Source: Echinometra lucunter (lineage: Eukaryota > Echinodermata > Echinoidea > Camarodonta > Echinometridae). Taken from it: a stretch of DNA of 64,000 bases. The position numbers and the translations under genes are program-made. Positions 45,025 through 58,100 of the stretch are shown here, piece after piece (within the stretch, counting starts at the first letter, position 1; each line of letters starts with the position of its first letter). The stretch lies in assembly GCA_029962745.1 (NCBI GenBank), contig JAPZVO010000048.1, positions 62,001 to 126,000 on the forward strand. Reading direction: 5' to 3'. A model generated the notes under the pieces. That model was not told where the DNA came from, did no database searches, and was given only the letters and a program-made list of their open reading frames with translations.

Positions 45025-45480
45025 TTAAAGGCAAAGTCCACCCAGAAGTTTCCCTGTTTCAATAAAAAGAGTTAAATTCGAACAGCATTTAAACAAGAAA
45101 TGAGCGAAATCGGTCAAAGAATAAGAAAATTACACTCATGTATATTTTCTAGTATATTACTGTCGGCTCTCCATTCACTTTGTACATGAAATTTCACATT
45201 TTCTCAATTTTCTTGGAAGTTATTTTCTCACCCCATAGTCAAAGTATGTTATGTTAAAAGCAATTCTTCTGAACATACATTGACTATGGGGTGAGGAAAT
45301 GTGTAACCTCCAAGAAAATTGAGAAAATGTGAAATTTCATACACACAGTGAATGGAGAGCTGCTCACATATGATATCATCAGTGTTGCCAATTTGCAGAG
45401 CCGAGAGTAATTTACTAGAAAATGTAAGCGTAATTTTGTTATTCTTTGACCGATTTTGCTCTGATTGACCTGATTATTTC
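45025..45480. repeat. Foldback element with long arms and short loop
   Basis: Left arm 45090-45243 and right arm 45280-45475 are near-perfect complements over blocks such as TCTCCATTCACTTTGT, TCACATTTTCTCAATTTTCT and TCACCCCATAGTCAA. The loop is only about 35 bp. The outer ends are blurred; the leader GGCAAAGTCCACCC at about 45030 may mark the true start. No coding region. Confidence 0.75.
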
Positions 45481-46448
45481 AAAATAATCTATTTGGTCAT
45501 TATGTCAAGATGTTCAAAAATATATTGCATTCTTCTATGCATTTTGATGAAAAGATGAAGAAACAATTGTATTGTAAAAAAGTGTGAATCTTTTGCTCGT
45601 AAAACAGGATTGTTAATAATCTGGCAAGAGGCGCTCTTTTCTCACATTATGCCTGCACGCACACACGTACACAAATTGCGCTGACCCAAGATGGCAAAAT
45701 ATTTCTTTTTTTTCTATTCAACGAAGAGAAAAGAAAATTGTGAGATGCCAGTAATTATTGCTGTTTGCATTATGCTATGGTGGAAACGTTAATGTTTTCT
45801 TTAGTACAAGGCAGTGGGATTGCTGAGACGGGGAATAGCTGGTTAGATCTAGAATATCATGGGGGGTTTTTGTATCGGGCGAAATACTTTTTCACTTCTA
45901 CAATCATTTCAGTATTCATTGTTATAGCGCCAGTTGGACTTTATACTGAACAATAATTTAGTACATGGTTTTGGCTCAACGCAATACTTGCATTTGTTTG
46001 TTGTAGATTTGCCCCTCTCCGTAGATCTTCTTTTGTATTTACCTGTTTACTGTGTCACTGACTGCATTTAAAAGAAATTTCAGAAACTTTACTGGCAATT
46101 TGTATAATGCTCTTCCAAATCATACGGTTATTTTCCATTGACAGAATATCTAAAAAATCTCCCCTGAATTACCAACTCTTTAACTTGAGTATGCCAAAGG
46201 TAGAGACTTCTTGGGTTATTTTTTCCCTTCTTCCTCCTTTTCAGATTGGTTGTGGTCTTTTGATTTTTACAGGTGAGAAAACTTCATCACCTTTCACACA
46301 TAACTCCCGGTTTAAACAATGATTTACCAAATCGTCTAGTCGGCCAGACAGTCCTATTGAGCCAACGGTATAACCTAGAAAAGTTCTTTCCGTTGAATTT
46401 TTGGCTGATTTATGATCGTGTGTGGTCTAAGAACATATTCAGGTTTCT

Positions 46449-46612
46449 CTATGAACATGACGGACAAAGAAGGCGGACAAAATAAACAACCCCTCATTCT
46501 ACCCTTCACAATGGTTCTGGTAGTCAAAAGAATACCCCTTCACTGCTATTGTCTAAAATATGTGGAACAGGCGTCACATGCATATTCACCTGAAACTACA
46601 TGATTAAACATA
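46449..46612. mobile_element. Half copy of the 269-bp CACTA-like MITE
   Basis: Matches the first ~165 bp of the copies at 1332 and 9209 (CTATGAACATGACGGACAAA to CATGATTAAACATAAT) and then stops. The second arm is missing, so this is a truncated copy. Confidence 0.85.
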
Positions 46613-47045
46613 ATGTTTAACGCAAAATTACAGCTTTTCTTATACGAGTACGACTTTTAATGCAATAACACAAATACTTGCAGCATCAATTTTAAAATGA
46701 AATGGGGAATTTTACCAGTTTTACCTAATATCCGTATAATGACTTTTTAAAAACTTTCGTACGTAATTCCTCCTTTGTTTCTGTTGTTTATATTTTATCG
46801 CTCCAACTCTCTGATTTTGTATTATCTTATGTTAATATATTTTTGATGCCTAAGTAAACTTGCCTTATGAACTACATATTTCTTATTTCACTATTGACAA
46901 ATGTAACTGTTTTTTAATGTTTGAAATATGTAATGAGTCTCTTAATTGTATACATGACCACTTCAGCCATTGGGCTGCGACTCATGTTTTTAATAAACCT
47001 TGAATTGAGTTGAATTGAATTGAACTGAATTGAAATGAATTGCAT
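46613..47045 (+). repeat. LINE-like 3' UTR with ATTGA tail
   Basis: Ends in TTTAATAAACCTTGAATTGA followed by ATTGA-type repeats (47005-47040), a tail common to CR1/L2-type LINEs. No ORF remains upstream. The LINE identity is inferred from the tail only. Confidence 0.5.
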
Positions 47046-47684
47046 TCAGTGTTATTGTTACAATTAGAAATAACGCTTTTGTACCAAGAATCATGTTATT
47101 GCCAACTTGCTTATCTGTGAACAACGGGAAGTGTATTTCTTGTACCTAGAATGAGATTAGTCCAGCTCTGAACTTCTATGAAATTGTGAGCAAGCAGGTT
47201 GACAGCATTTGGGCCATCTTGACTTTTAAAATTTCTTTTGGGGTACATGTTGTTCGTGTATTTTTTTTTTTATAGCCGTAGGGATTTAATCAATGTTATT
47301 TGAACACTTTAAACAGGGTAACGGAAGATATCCATTATCCACTCTATCAACTAAATCTGTATTGGTCAATGACGTGGATGATAGATAAAAAAGCCCCCCC
47401 CCCCCTCTTCTTTCGGAGAGACCTCGACTATCGTGTAGAAAGCATTATACTGCTTGGTCACACCTGGGATGGGGGGGGGGGGGGGGGTGCTACACAAACA
47501 GTCGCAGGTCTGGTATTTCAAAGATAATGTTTGTTTTTCAGTTTATTTTTCATGAAAAGCTATCCAACGATTCATAGTTTTAAAAAGTGGATATCTTCTC
47601 TTGGGATTGTTTCTCATTTTAACTTCTACAGCGCGACAGCAAACAACAACTTGTGACATTATCACCGGAAGGGGAAGGAGGGGG

Positions 47685-47860
47685 GGGTGATAGTGTAGTG
47701 GGGAGGGGAGGGAGGAATCAGTCATCTTGACTGGGGACGCGAGAGTCGAGGGTTCGATACCCCGCGCGGCCCTTATGCCCCTGAAGAAGTCATTTTATCT
47801 GCATGGATCTAAATGTCACCATGTGCATGTATCTAAACAAAACAACAACAAAATCGCCTC
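47685..47860 (+). repeat. tRNA-derived SINE-like sequence
   Basis: An A-box-like TAGTGTAGTGGGG at 47691 and a B-box-like GGTTCGATACC at 47751 are spaced about 60 bp apart, as in tRNA-derived SINE heads with an enlarged loop. The downstream unrelated body ends in AACAAAACAACAACAAAA near 47850. Not a functional tRNA. Confidence 0.45.
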
Positions 47861-48249
47861 CAAAGGCCTTCCGTGTTTCTACTCAGTCAAAAGGAAGCGA
47901 TGAAATGAAAAGGCAAAGCCGGAAGTATTAGTTCGGAAAAGGCATTTTTTTTTTTTTTTTTTTTTTGCTTTATAGAAAGGATATTGTCGAAAAAGTGCCT
48001 TAATCCTGAATACATTAAGCGAGAGGGTGTTCGTCTACATGTATATTCAGTTAATATTTATCTCCTTGCCACGCAGTAGCGTCGAAACCGTAAAGAGAGA
48101 TCGGAGTGGGGGGGGGGGGGGGGGGGCATTGTTTTATCTTGTAACTGTAGAATAAAAGCTGCAGTTTTAGTAGCACCTTTGCAGAAGGTCCTTAGTCAGA
48201 TTACTGATGAGAATCAATCAGATTATTAATGGTCGTTTGGCGGCTTGTA

Positions 48250-50330
48250 AGAGGGTGACCAGACGTCCCGTATTTGAACCATTTGTCCCGCGTCTCGTAC
48301 AAACCTACCCGGGAAGCCGTTTAGTCCTGTATTTCAAACATACGGTTGAAACAATGGAATGTTTAGCAAAAAAAAAAGAGAAATAATGGACTACCTGCAA
48401 TTAATGAAGCGTGCGAAAGCAGAAAGCTTTCATAATTTTTGCTCGCTCGTTAAGTTTTGAAAGTAGAATGTTCATAACACGGGTAAGCACCATGCCGCCT
48501 ATTTAGCCCCTACAGCTGAAGTCTGCTTTACTCGTAATATACACAACGTACAATATTTTATCAAACAATAACTCATGCATGAGCTGCGATGTTAGAATTA
48601 AGTTGAGAATATGCTCCAATGAATGGCTTGCCATTCTTTGGAGCATATTCTAAACTGAAGCGGAAATTATGAAAAAAAAAAAATCAACAATCTCTTAGTA
48701 AAAATTTTTCATGAAGATGGGGACGAAACATATCTGAAAACCACCTAATTCCAACATCACTTTTCTAAAGAATACTTCTTTACGGTACCTCTTTTCACGG
48801 TACCTCTTTTTTTTTAAATCGCATCTACATATATCATAATCAATCCTAAATTGCAATTTTTCATGATCCGTTTGAAAATTTGCAGTCCCATGTTTTATGA
48901 ATGTAAAATTTCCAATATGCGCTTGATCTGTTTGTGTACCTTCACGCATTTTTTTCCCGATTGTACAAACATGAACAATGTTTACATTTACAATCTCCTT
49001 TAAAATTTTCATGTTTCCTGTCCTTTCTATGCACTCCTTCCTCATTCCCCCCTCGTCTGTTTCATTTCTTTTGTATTTTTCTTATCTTCCTTTAAACCTC
49101 TATCAACCTTCGTTTCCCCTTGAATATCTTCCTGTTTCACTCTAGTAATCAAAATTAATATGATTATTACATTCGAATTCATATCTGCTGGACTTGAATT
49201 TATAAATAACTTTTTAAAAATTATCTTGCATAACACGATACCATTCCTATCTACGGCCTGTTCTTCCTTTCTCTCCCCTCGGCCTCCCTTCATTTTTTCA
49301 AATTTCCTCTTCATCATCTCTCATTCTTATTTCCCACCCATCTTCATTTCTCCCCTCCCACCCTTTTCCCTCTCGTCTGATTTTATTTTCTCCTCACACC
49401 CCCTTAACTTTCTCTCTCTCGTATCTGCCCTCTCCTTCCTGCTCTCTCTTTCTCTCCCTCCCATTTCAGTTCCTCCATTTTATTTCAAAGTGTATATTTG
49501 AATTGCTATCTTTTTTTCTTTATTATTTGTTAATTATCATGATTAAATTTCAAAATGTATTCCAAGTTGTATTCAACTTGTAATGTAATGCCTCAAAAAT
49601 GTGTACATTCCAGTGTTACAATTCAGCTTTTGAGCTGCAGTAGGGTTTATTCAATTAAAGAGGAAACCACATATTGAATGACAAAGGTATAACTAAAGGT
49701 AATCTGCTAGGAATGGTGCACCCTCTCGCTCTCCTAACGATGTTGGCCTTAACCCGTGAAATGTCAATTTAGAGCTTGAAGCTATAAAGTGCCTGACAGT
49801 ATAGGCTTATTTCTATCTTTCAACAAACCTTCGAGAAATGTTGCAAATACCATCCGTTACCAAATCCAAGTACTTGCGTAAATTTTAAATAACAACAAAG
49901 TTTTACTACATGTAAGTATAAATCCGAAGTGACTCAGGATTTTACTCTTTAAAAAAATTATTCAACATCAATCAACCATCAAAACTTCCTCATTCTTTTG
50001 AAAAGAATATATAAATAGGATCTAGAATCAATACATTAATATACATAAAACACCTCCTCATCCGTTGGAAGAGCTGCAGAAATACCAATCAATACAGCAG
50101 TCTAGCTTCCCTCTAATCTAATCAACCTTTTCCATGATAAGGAGGGGATTCCGCTGTGTAAGTAGTGTTGGTTAGCGTCAACTTTTAGAGACGCTAATTA
50201 AGCCGACTGTATAAATATTGATCGCTCGCTACGCTCGCTCACGATTTTTCTATTGTGCCTTGCCCTCTGGCCCTCTGAAGTCAAGGCTGAGCAAAGTCCC
50301 GTATTTCAGACTCCAAAATCTGGTCACCCT
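48250..50330. mobile_element. hAT-C element (2.08 kb)
   Basis: Left end AGAGGGTGACCAGACGTCCC and right end AATCTGGTCACCCT are complementary over GGGTGACCAGA. GGCTTGTA is duplicated at 48242-48249 and 50331-50338, the 8 bp expected for hAT. Matching CCCGTATTT follows on both sides. No transposase recognised; the interior has a pyrimidine-rich stretch (49020-49480), a hairpin (48606-48651) and GCTCGCT-type motifs at 48440 and 50222-50244. Confidence 0.75.
48606..48651. repeat. Short hairpin inside hAT-C
   Basis: GAATATGCTCCAATGAATGGC is followed after TT by a near-exact complement ending GGAGCATATTC. There is one mismatch region in the stem. Confidence 0.8.
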
Positions 50331-51395
50331 GGCTTGTATTGTCAGATTAACTAAAGTAATGACAATAGGTCGATAATGCTAGTAGACAAAAGCCTTTCAT
50401 GTTCTTTATACCACTTTTCTTAACCTGTGCATAAAAAATTATTTGGGGGAATCTTTTCGACATTGCCTTAGAGTACTTTACAACGATACTTCAAGCTCAG
50501 TCTTGGAAATCTAATGGATATCCGAAGATTTCCAAGTAGAAAACAAGTAAACAATGGAATTTTCAAGATAACAATTTAACATGGAATGATGAACCAGTGA
50601 AGTACTTTTTATATCGACACTACATTGCTCCTAACATTAATTAATTCAGCTATCATAGTAGATTATATACCTGCAAACTTTATAAAGAAAATACTTAATC
50701 AAATTGTATTTAAATTTACTTTGAACTCTGTCACTTGGTAGGTGAAAATATCGATCCTATCAAGTGACTATAAAGCTGGAAGGAATACAATGGTAGATAT
50801 ACATGTAGATAAAAAGGTATTCCTTTTCAGCGTGAAATGGTTGGGGCGACTGTTAAATGAAACCACAGGAATATGGAAAAATTATGAGTCACTACTGGTT
50901 TTATAAACTGGGTGGTATCAACCTCCTACTCAGTTATTGTCTTCATAAGCGGCGATCGAGTGGGGGGGGGGGCATCCCCTTCGATTTTTAAAGCTTAATG
51001 TTATTTCTATATTTTGAATCATCTGACCAAATTTAGGCCAACCACTTAGATATTTTATAAGCCCAGCCGCCCATAGTCAGATAGTGTATTTTGATCATGT
51101 TGATGGCAAAATAAAGCTTTCATTATCGTTGGCGATTATTTTTTTTCAGCTCGCTCGCTTCGCTCGCTCGCACAGTAACACCCCCCCTTCCACTTCTCGA
51201 AACAGATTTTCGGCGCAGACCTTCAGTGTTTCCGTCCCCCACTCGTTAACATATGAAATCGCCGCGACTGATTGTCATGACTGTAATTATACTGATGCAA
51301 TATTCATAATGGTAAAAAGGGTATATCTTTATTCTACGGACAAATTCTACAGGCTTAGATGGGTATAAGATCACATACTTATCTAGTAGAAAGAC
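50331..51395. other. No gene seen
   Basis: AT-rich sequence. An isolated copy of the GCTCGCTCGCTTCGCTCGCT motif lies at 51150-51171, followed by a C run at 51180-51187. Confidence 0.5.
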
Positions 51396-51632
51396 ATGCC
51401 CTGGTGGAAAACAAATGTGATGAAATTTTATGGTACAATAAAATATAACATTTACGAAAAGGCATTCTTTTATAAGGACTGGTATCAGAGTGGCATCACT
51501 TTCGTGAAAGAAATGATGGAAATTTCAGTCAGCTTATTAATAGAAAATATTTCGTTAAGACTTTTACCCAAGAAAGGCAAATTTAATGTAATATATGATC
51601 GTGCAAAATCAAGAAAAACACTCCCAAAGTAA
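51396..51632 (+). pseudogene. Probable L1/Tx1-like LINE ORF2 fragment
   Basis: The 78-codon frame contains KAFFYKDWYQSGITFVKEMM, matching the pattern 'phi-FYK-x-WY-x-x-GI-x-phi-V-x-D/E' found after the reverse transcriptase domain of L1-like ORF2 proteins. Downstream, out of frame, KIWLNCPSEENILHAF near 51730 resembles the Cys-rich end region of such proteins. Decayed and 5'-truncated. Confidence 0.5.
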
Positions 51633-54499
51633 ATCCAAGGATGCGAATTGCGTGAGTTTAATTTCAAATTGTAGTATGATATAATACCAGTTCGGAGAAA
51701 TCTTCGTAAAAGGAGATTGGCAAATGATAAAATTTGGCTGAATTGTCCTTCAGAAGAAAACATTCTACATGCATTTATTTCGTTGAATTAAATAAGACCT
51801 TTCCGCATATTTGATGAATATGTTTCTGCAAGTGTGTCGTATATGTTTAGAAATTGAGTACTCAATTTTGTTAAAACATGGAAGTCAACGAAAGAATTGA
51901 TTTACTGCTGACTATAACACTTTGACGTATCTATAAATTGACTGTTATACATAATTCAACTGGAAAAAAAATCGTTTAAGTATTTTGTACGGAAGAGAAA
52001 TAAAACGAATGATAGAAATGAAACTTCAACTTGGAAATAAATACATTGCCCCACCTGAAGAAAATCTCGAGTACATATTCAAGCGCGTATATTTTGAGCC
52101 AAACTTCATGTATGTCAATTATATCACTCGAAAATGTCATCCGTGTTCTTCGAGCTTTCATTTATCCTGATTTATGTCATTGTGTATTCATAAAATGCAA
52201 TGATTTTAAAGCTGCTATTCATAGGTTTTGAATATGCTCGAATTTCATATCAAAATAAAGTTTATGGTGCACCAATCACTATGAAACCGATTGAAACTTT
52301 TGAAAAGTAAGTGGGAAACAAATATTGCCTGTCACAAATCGATAAAACGGACCCCCAGTGTTGCCTGTGCATACGTTGCCCAACTCGATGCGAGATCCGT
52401 GACTTCATCGTATGGGCAATAGCCAGTGATGTGGTGTGTTGTGAATGTGGTGAATGTGATGTGTCGTGTCCGAGGGAGTGATTAAAACGACGTTTCTGCA
52501 TTGTTTGTATGAATTCATTATTCTGTGAATGTTTTCAAAGTATGTTTCAACCATTCTATTTAACATTATTCATATAATAAAAAATGTCGGAGAAATTCTA
52601 CAATTCAATTATGACTTTTTGCAATTAGAAAGGGGAAAAAAATCCCATAATATAATAGAACAGTCTCCCTTGTACATGCTATGTAACCGCTGTTAGGGGT
52701 GTTATAATTCACGAAAGACAGAGGGATAGACGGAATACTTTTTTTTTTTCTTGAATTTAAAATTGTTTTCTTGGCGAATAGTTTGAACTTGTGTAAAGAA
52801 AATATAGAAATGGTAATCACCTTACTGCTAATTTGTTTTTTTTTTCTTTTCTATTAAGTAGCAACTTATATTTACATGTGCTTATAAGCTCAAGTTAACT
52901 TTTCCATACTCGGCATTTCAGTAGTCAATTGTATGTAGTAGGTAGGTGAAGTAAAGTAGGTGATCTGAGGCGAAGGTGAGAGTAATTTGACTTGTAATTC
53001 AATTAGGCCTTTGGTGATAGTCTTTGATCAGTTATAATTTCGGATCTGGGTTATTTTCACTGTTTATTTGCTTGAAAATCATCAGAACCTGCAATAAAAA
53101 AAAAATTCCTTGAAAAAAAATTTTCGAATGAAATTCGTTATCGAAATCAGGTTTAATCAGAGTACTACAGGGAAAAAAATCCCTTGATAAAGACTTGAAG
53201 CTATGCTATAATGCAATACATGTATGATGTTCATCTCTACACCCCCCAGCTCTACACTATCTGAGATCAGTGGTGACGTCCGGTCTCTGTACGCTAGCTA
53301 GCCATTCCTATCATAATAAATACGAGATTTTAGTGAAGAGGAATGTTGTAGATCAAGATAGTTTCTACAAGAAGCATCAATTTTCCTTAGACAACAATAC
53401 TATCTAGGTAACTTTTACATACAACCATGATTTGACGAGCGGGTCTCTAAATCAGTTCAACGTCGTTTTGGGACGTAGTTTGACATTTGCATCCCGGCCT
53501 GGCTTGGTTTTCTTTGTCATTTTCATGTCAATTTCCTACTTTATATTCTGCTTTGACTAAAAAAAGAAAAGAAAATCGACTCATTAATGAGGTAATTTAA
53601 ATAATAAGCCACTGCAGTTTTGCCTGCTCTCTTATGACAGCTAAAATCCATCAAAATTGCATGCGATCATCTCAATGCACAATGTTTCATTACGTGCAAG
53701 CTCCTAGCTCGCCGCAGATCGCCCATAGGCCTACGTCATCATTGGGGACCCGTTTCGCTCGCAGCCACTTCCGGGTTCTGAGAATCAGAGGGGCGTTTTT
53801 GGAAAATGCGTTTTTAGATAATTTCTTGGAATTTACAGGAGCAATAATGAACACCACTGTCTTCTACATACTTCCCCGTTTCCATTCATATATAATTAAC
53901 CCTATTCTGTGATTTTCTTTGAATGTCATCTTTAAATGTAATTTTTAAGGAGATGAGCGTTTCGGTTTGATGTAAAGAAAATCATTTTTATTGTAAGAGA
54001 AAATGTTAGCTTTCAATGCACTTCTCCCCCTCCTTTATCCTCTCTCTGCTTTCCTTAGTTAATGGCTTTGTTAGCTATAAGCATGCCTCAAATATGCTAA
54101 ATCAGAAAAAAAAAACATTTCTATAAAAATGTCACTTCCTTCCTTTTCCAAAAGTAAGGGAGTGTACATTAAGTACAAGACAGAGATTTTATTTTCAAAA
54201 CTTATGTTTTGCACTCAAAGTATGAATTAAATTTTCAAAAGCGTGATACGGGTTTTTTGTATACAAAATAATCAGGATTTTGCTGGATCCTTACCACGCT
54301 TACACATTACTTACCTTCTCTATTTCTTCACATTTCTTAGAGAAGAGGTGGTCGTTTGCATTTACTTGAGATGGACTGTGCCAGGCAGTGGCGAAGTTCT
54401 GCAGGTCTGATGATAATTTGATCCAAAAGGGTTATCAGCAAGACTGGTGAAGAAGCAGTTTGAGTTTGCTACAATAACAATACAGTGAATATACAAAAA
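51633..54499. other. No gene recognised
   Basis: AT-rich DNA with A and T runs. No domain, tRNA or clear transposon end was found. The first ~500 bp may continue the decayed LINE fragment. Confidence 0.5.
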
Positions 54500-54620
54500 T
54501 TTAGACGAGGAGTCAGACAAGGATGCGCCATGTCCCAAGACTTATTCAATCTGTACAGCGAAAATATTCCCATAGAATTGGAGATCGAAAATAGACTATG
54601 AGTGGGCGGTCAACCAATAT
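54500..54620 (+). pseudogene. LINE reverse transcriptase fragment
   Basis: The frame from about 54503 reads RRGVRQGCAMSQDLFNLYSE, the RQGC-x-x-S-P-x-LF motif of non-LTR reverse transcriptases, and stops near 54600. VGGQP follows in phase, a position where related LINEs have VGG before the YADD box. A short relic of a family different from the LINE at 24-35 kb. Confidence 0.65.
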
Positions 54621-55291
54621 AAAACACGAGATCCTTCTTTAATATATGAATTATAATCATGATGAAACCAAAACTCAAATGTTTTTGTGAACAATGGGAC
54701 GATGATGACTCGCTTTAAACGTACATAATTTCCCATATTTTCACTAGAAGATAAATGGAGGTCACAATAATGAACATGATTAAGTGATGTCTTCCTTGGT
54801 TTTGTGAATCAATTTCATATTCTAGCTACTGTGATGATTGTTGCAAAATCCTTCTCAGTCGTATTTTAATAAAGCTGTCTACACAAGAACGATTTGCAAA
54901 ATAAATTAATTATCAAGTCGTCCGTACGTTTTTGAATTGGGAAAAAGGAAACCGCTTAGAAATTGTTAAACTGGAATAAACAGAGAAACTTTTGATTTTC
55001 ATACTTGTGTCTCACACTTTAAAAGTGGAAGAGAAGGACCAGATTATAAGCACTACTTTATAGAAGCAATATTTGGTAATCCTTTGCTTCCGCTTTCCTT
55101 ACATGAATATCCTTAGTCTCCTCTAATATTTTACATTCATATTGCGGAAGGGGGAAGTTAGCCTAGAAGAAGCATTTAAAAACAGACATTCTATTATTTT
55201 CATTATTTTAGGAACATATAGTTGCCCTTATGATAAAGCTATGAATAAACCCCTTTTCTGCTGACACAATTTATCACGATGGTGTCATAAA

Positions 55292-55929
55292 CAGTCAGGG
55301 AGACTCCCTGTTTTGAGAGAACGCCGAGTTCCTTCGTTTTAGGGAACATTGACTCATTGAAGTTCGCTCTGACCGGGAATACCGTCGTGTACAAAGTAAA
55401 TTGCTTTCACTTGACTGCTGTCTTTAAATAAATCATATAAAAAAACCGCATGGCTTGTGAATGTTGAAAATTTGCTCAATGAAAGATCGATAATGAAGCC
55501 AACTCCACGCAAAAAATAGATATTCACAAGCTATGGGGTTTTTTTTTTTGATAGAATTTTTTTTGTAAATTTATTCTGTGACTCTGCGAGCCGCAGAAAA
55601 TGTCCAAGGCGTTCTATATTATCTGCGGCCGGATTTGTGTAATCGAGATGAAGCACTGGCCTCACACGCGCTATAATAATGTACGGCGATAGATGAGGAG
55701 AGTGAGAGAGAGAAAGAGAGAGGGAGAGAATGAGAGAGCGAGAGAGAGAGAAAGAGAGCGAGAGAGATTACGTAATTCTCACTTCGCACAATTCGCAACG
55801 GCTGGAATTAGAATTTTGTAACAGCTGACCTCGTGTGTTCGCGTGGGAACATTAGGTCATCTCCGTTGGCCATTCAATATAAAAGTAAACAATTCAATCT
55901 TCCCTCAAAACAGGGAGTCTCCCTGACTG
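55292..55929. mobile_element. Element with CAGTCAGGGAGACTCC termini (638 bp)
   Basis: Starts CAGTCAGGGAGACTCCCTGT and ends ACAGGGAGTCTCCCTGACTG. The outer 15 bp match the termini at 3525-3946, so the two belong to one terminal family with different interiors. Contains a GA repeat at 55695-55768. No gene; target duplication not clear. Confidence 0.7.
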
Positions 55930-55943
55930 ATCAAAATGGAAGT

Positions 55944-56003
55944 GATCATGTTGATGATGATGATGATAATGATGATGATGATGATGATTATGATGATTAC
56001 ACT
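55944..56003 (+). repeat. GAT trinucleotide microsatellite
   Basis: GATGATGAT run with single interruptions. Asp-rich, Met-rich and Ile-rich frames over it are artefacts. Confidence 0.9.
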
Positions 56004-56812
56004 TACACTACTACTTCTATTACTAAAGACACCAATAATTACAGTGATAACCTGTGGCGGATTTGGGGACCAAAGTCGAGCCCCCCCCCCCCCCGAACTG
56101 CTTCCTGAGTTGCCCAAAGAAAAAGAAAAGAAAAAAAACTACACATTTCAGATTCCCAAGACCCTGGATCCGCCGCTTAATAATAACAACAGTATGATAA
56201 ATACACAACTTGACTAGATTATCTAGTCATGTCGTCAAGTAGAATGGCACTTAACACTTCAGTACATGATAGACCTGGGCTAACTCCAGCTTTCATAACC
56301 TATGACATTCAAAAGAAAGTAGTTTAATGTTAGCAGTACAAAGGACGAGCGGCCTTGTTTTGGAAATTGTTTTCTTCGTCTATGTCTGAATGCCTAATGA
56401 AAATTGAGGTCTTGTGATACTTATATGCTTTGACTTTTGAGAGATATTATGAATAATTATTATATAACTGGGCGCAAGGATAAAGTCCTAACTCTGCATG
56501 CTCTTTGAGACTTGATATATCCTGCCACCTCCTCCGCTTGCCAACTTAGCGAACTTTTGAAATAATTTTTTTTTAAATAAAAAAAAACAACATATTCTTA
56601 GCTTTCAAAGTGTACAATATTCTTAAAACGCATATATCTAAACTGAAAGATAGAGAAAGAATGTGTGAGAGAATATAAGTACAATGTTTTATGACTGAGA
56701 TGGATGAAATTAAGAACATATGCCTAAAATGTAGAGGAAAAAAAAAACTCTTCGCAGCCATTAACTGTGTCTGTGCATGCCTCCTTCATGGGTAATCTGA
56801 AACGGTACATGC

Positions 56813-57175
56813 ACACTAAAGAAAAGTGCAATTTTGCACCCAAAATGCAACACTGGCGGCACCTTTGGGGTGCAATCTTGCACCCTATATGAAAAAGGTG
56901 TAAAGATGCACCTTTTTGTACTTGTTCGACTCCGAAAATGCCCCTCTGTACCCTTAAACGTGCAACTTTGCACCTTTATGGGTGCAGATAATTTTTGCAT
57001 TCAAGAGGGTGCAAATTCGTACCTTCCCTATAAAAAGGGTACAACTCTGCACCCTTGAAGGTGCAAAATGTAGCCCATTGCACTCTTAAAGCTGTAAAAT
57101 GCTTCTTAGGTGCAAAGTTGTACCTATAAAGGAGCTCCCAGTGTTGCATTTGAAGGGTGAACCTTTTTCTTAGTG
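56813..57175. repeat. GGTGCA-palindrome MITE
   Basis: Termini ACACTAAAGAAAAGTGCA and CCTTTTTCTTAGTGTG are complementary. The interior repeats GGGTGCAA..TTGCACCC-type pairs about ten times (for example 56842-56885, 56905, 56965-56990, 57045-57065, 57105). Multiple alternative hairpins can form. No gene. Confidence 0.7.
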
Positions 57176-57794
57176 TGTATGCCTACGTGAATGTATGCAT
57201 GTTATGTCCGGCCGAAGACCTTTAATTTTTCATGTCCTTTCTTGTGACGCTACTATTATGTAGAACCAGATTTTGAGTCGCCACTGTAGCTCCAAGCACT
57301 GCCCTAATTATTTTACAGGCAGGTGAAATGCCTACAGAAGAATTGCTATTTGTGTAATTAAAATGATTGGACATACCCGAATTTTCTTTTTAAAGCGTAG
57401 AAATTTAAAGTTCATGGCACTGCTTACGCATCGAATATAAACGATGAATGTAAGAGAAAAAATACTGTACATTTAAAATCAACTAGGTCATATCATACTG
57501 AAAGACATATTTCGCTGTTAAATACAGAAAATATGTAAAGAAAATAGCCTTTTATATGCTATGAAAATGAAAATAAATATAAAACAAGTGTGGAGAAATG
57601 ACAGGCTATAATGCCTATGTGTGGTTAGCAAATTTGAAAATGGTAGGAAGAAAATTTGACTGAGATCTTGGGATGTTTGGGGTCATGATCGACTTTTTTT
57701 ACCGATATTTTTTTTTGTCGAACTCACACTTAAGTATAAACACACCCCCTCACCCACCCGCGTCGGACCCCCTTTCACACGTTTTAACTGATAT

Positions 57795-58034
57795 TTTGCG
57801 AGCGAGCGAGCCAAAAATGACCACTTTTCCGGGTTTTAATCGCATTTTCAAATATAAATTCTAAAATATGATGGTCGTTTATGAAAGATAATTAAAAATT
57901 TTACTAACTGAGAATATCATTCCTTCCTTGAAAAGGGGGGGGGGGGCGGATGTTTGTACACGCCATCTCCCCTTTCGAAAAATTGGCGGGGATATATTCC
58001 CCCCCCCCATCCCCCCGGGTTTTACGCCAATGAT
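57795..58034 (+). mobile_element. hAT-A internal fragment
   Basis: Matches 62105-62345 in the same order: GCGAGCGAGC, ACCACTTTTCCGGTTTTAATCGCATTT-like block, TTCTAAAATATGATGG, a G run, and TTTTACGCCAATG. It lacks both termini. Directly precedes the second copy of the 7.8-kb element arm. Confidence 0.75.
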
Positions 58035-58100
58035 TATAGCAAGTTTTATGCAACGGGCCCCTGGACTGCTTGCGAGCATAAATAAAGATCATGGGGCCGT

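Noticed and set aside
55833..56217. Asp-rich or Met-rich small proteins
   Set aside because: They arise from the GAT microsatellite at 55944-56003 and a C run; no supported start or domain.
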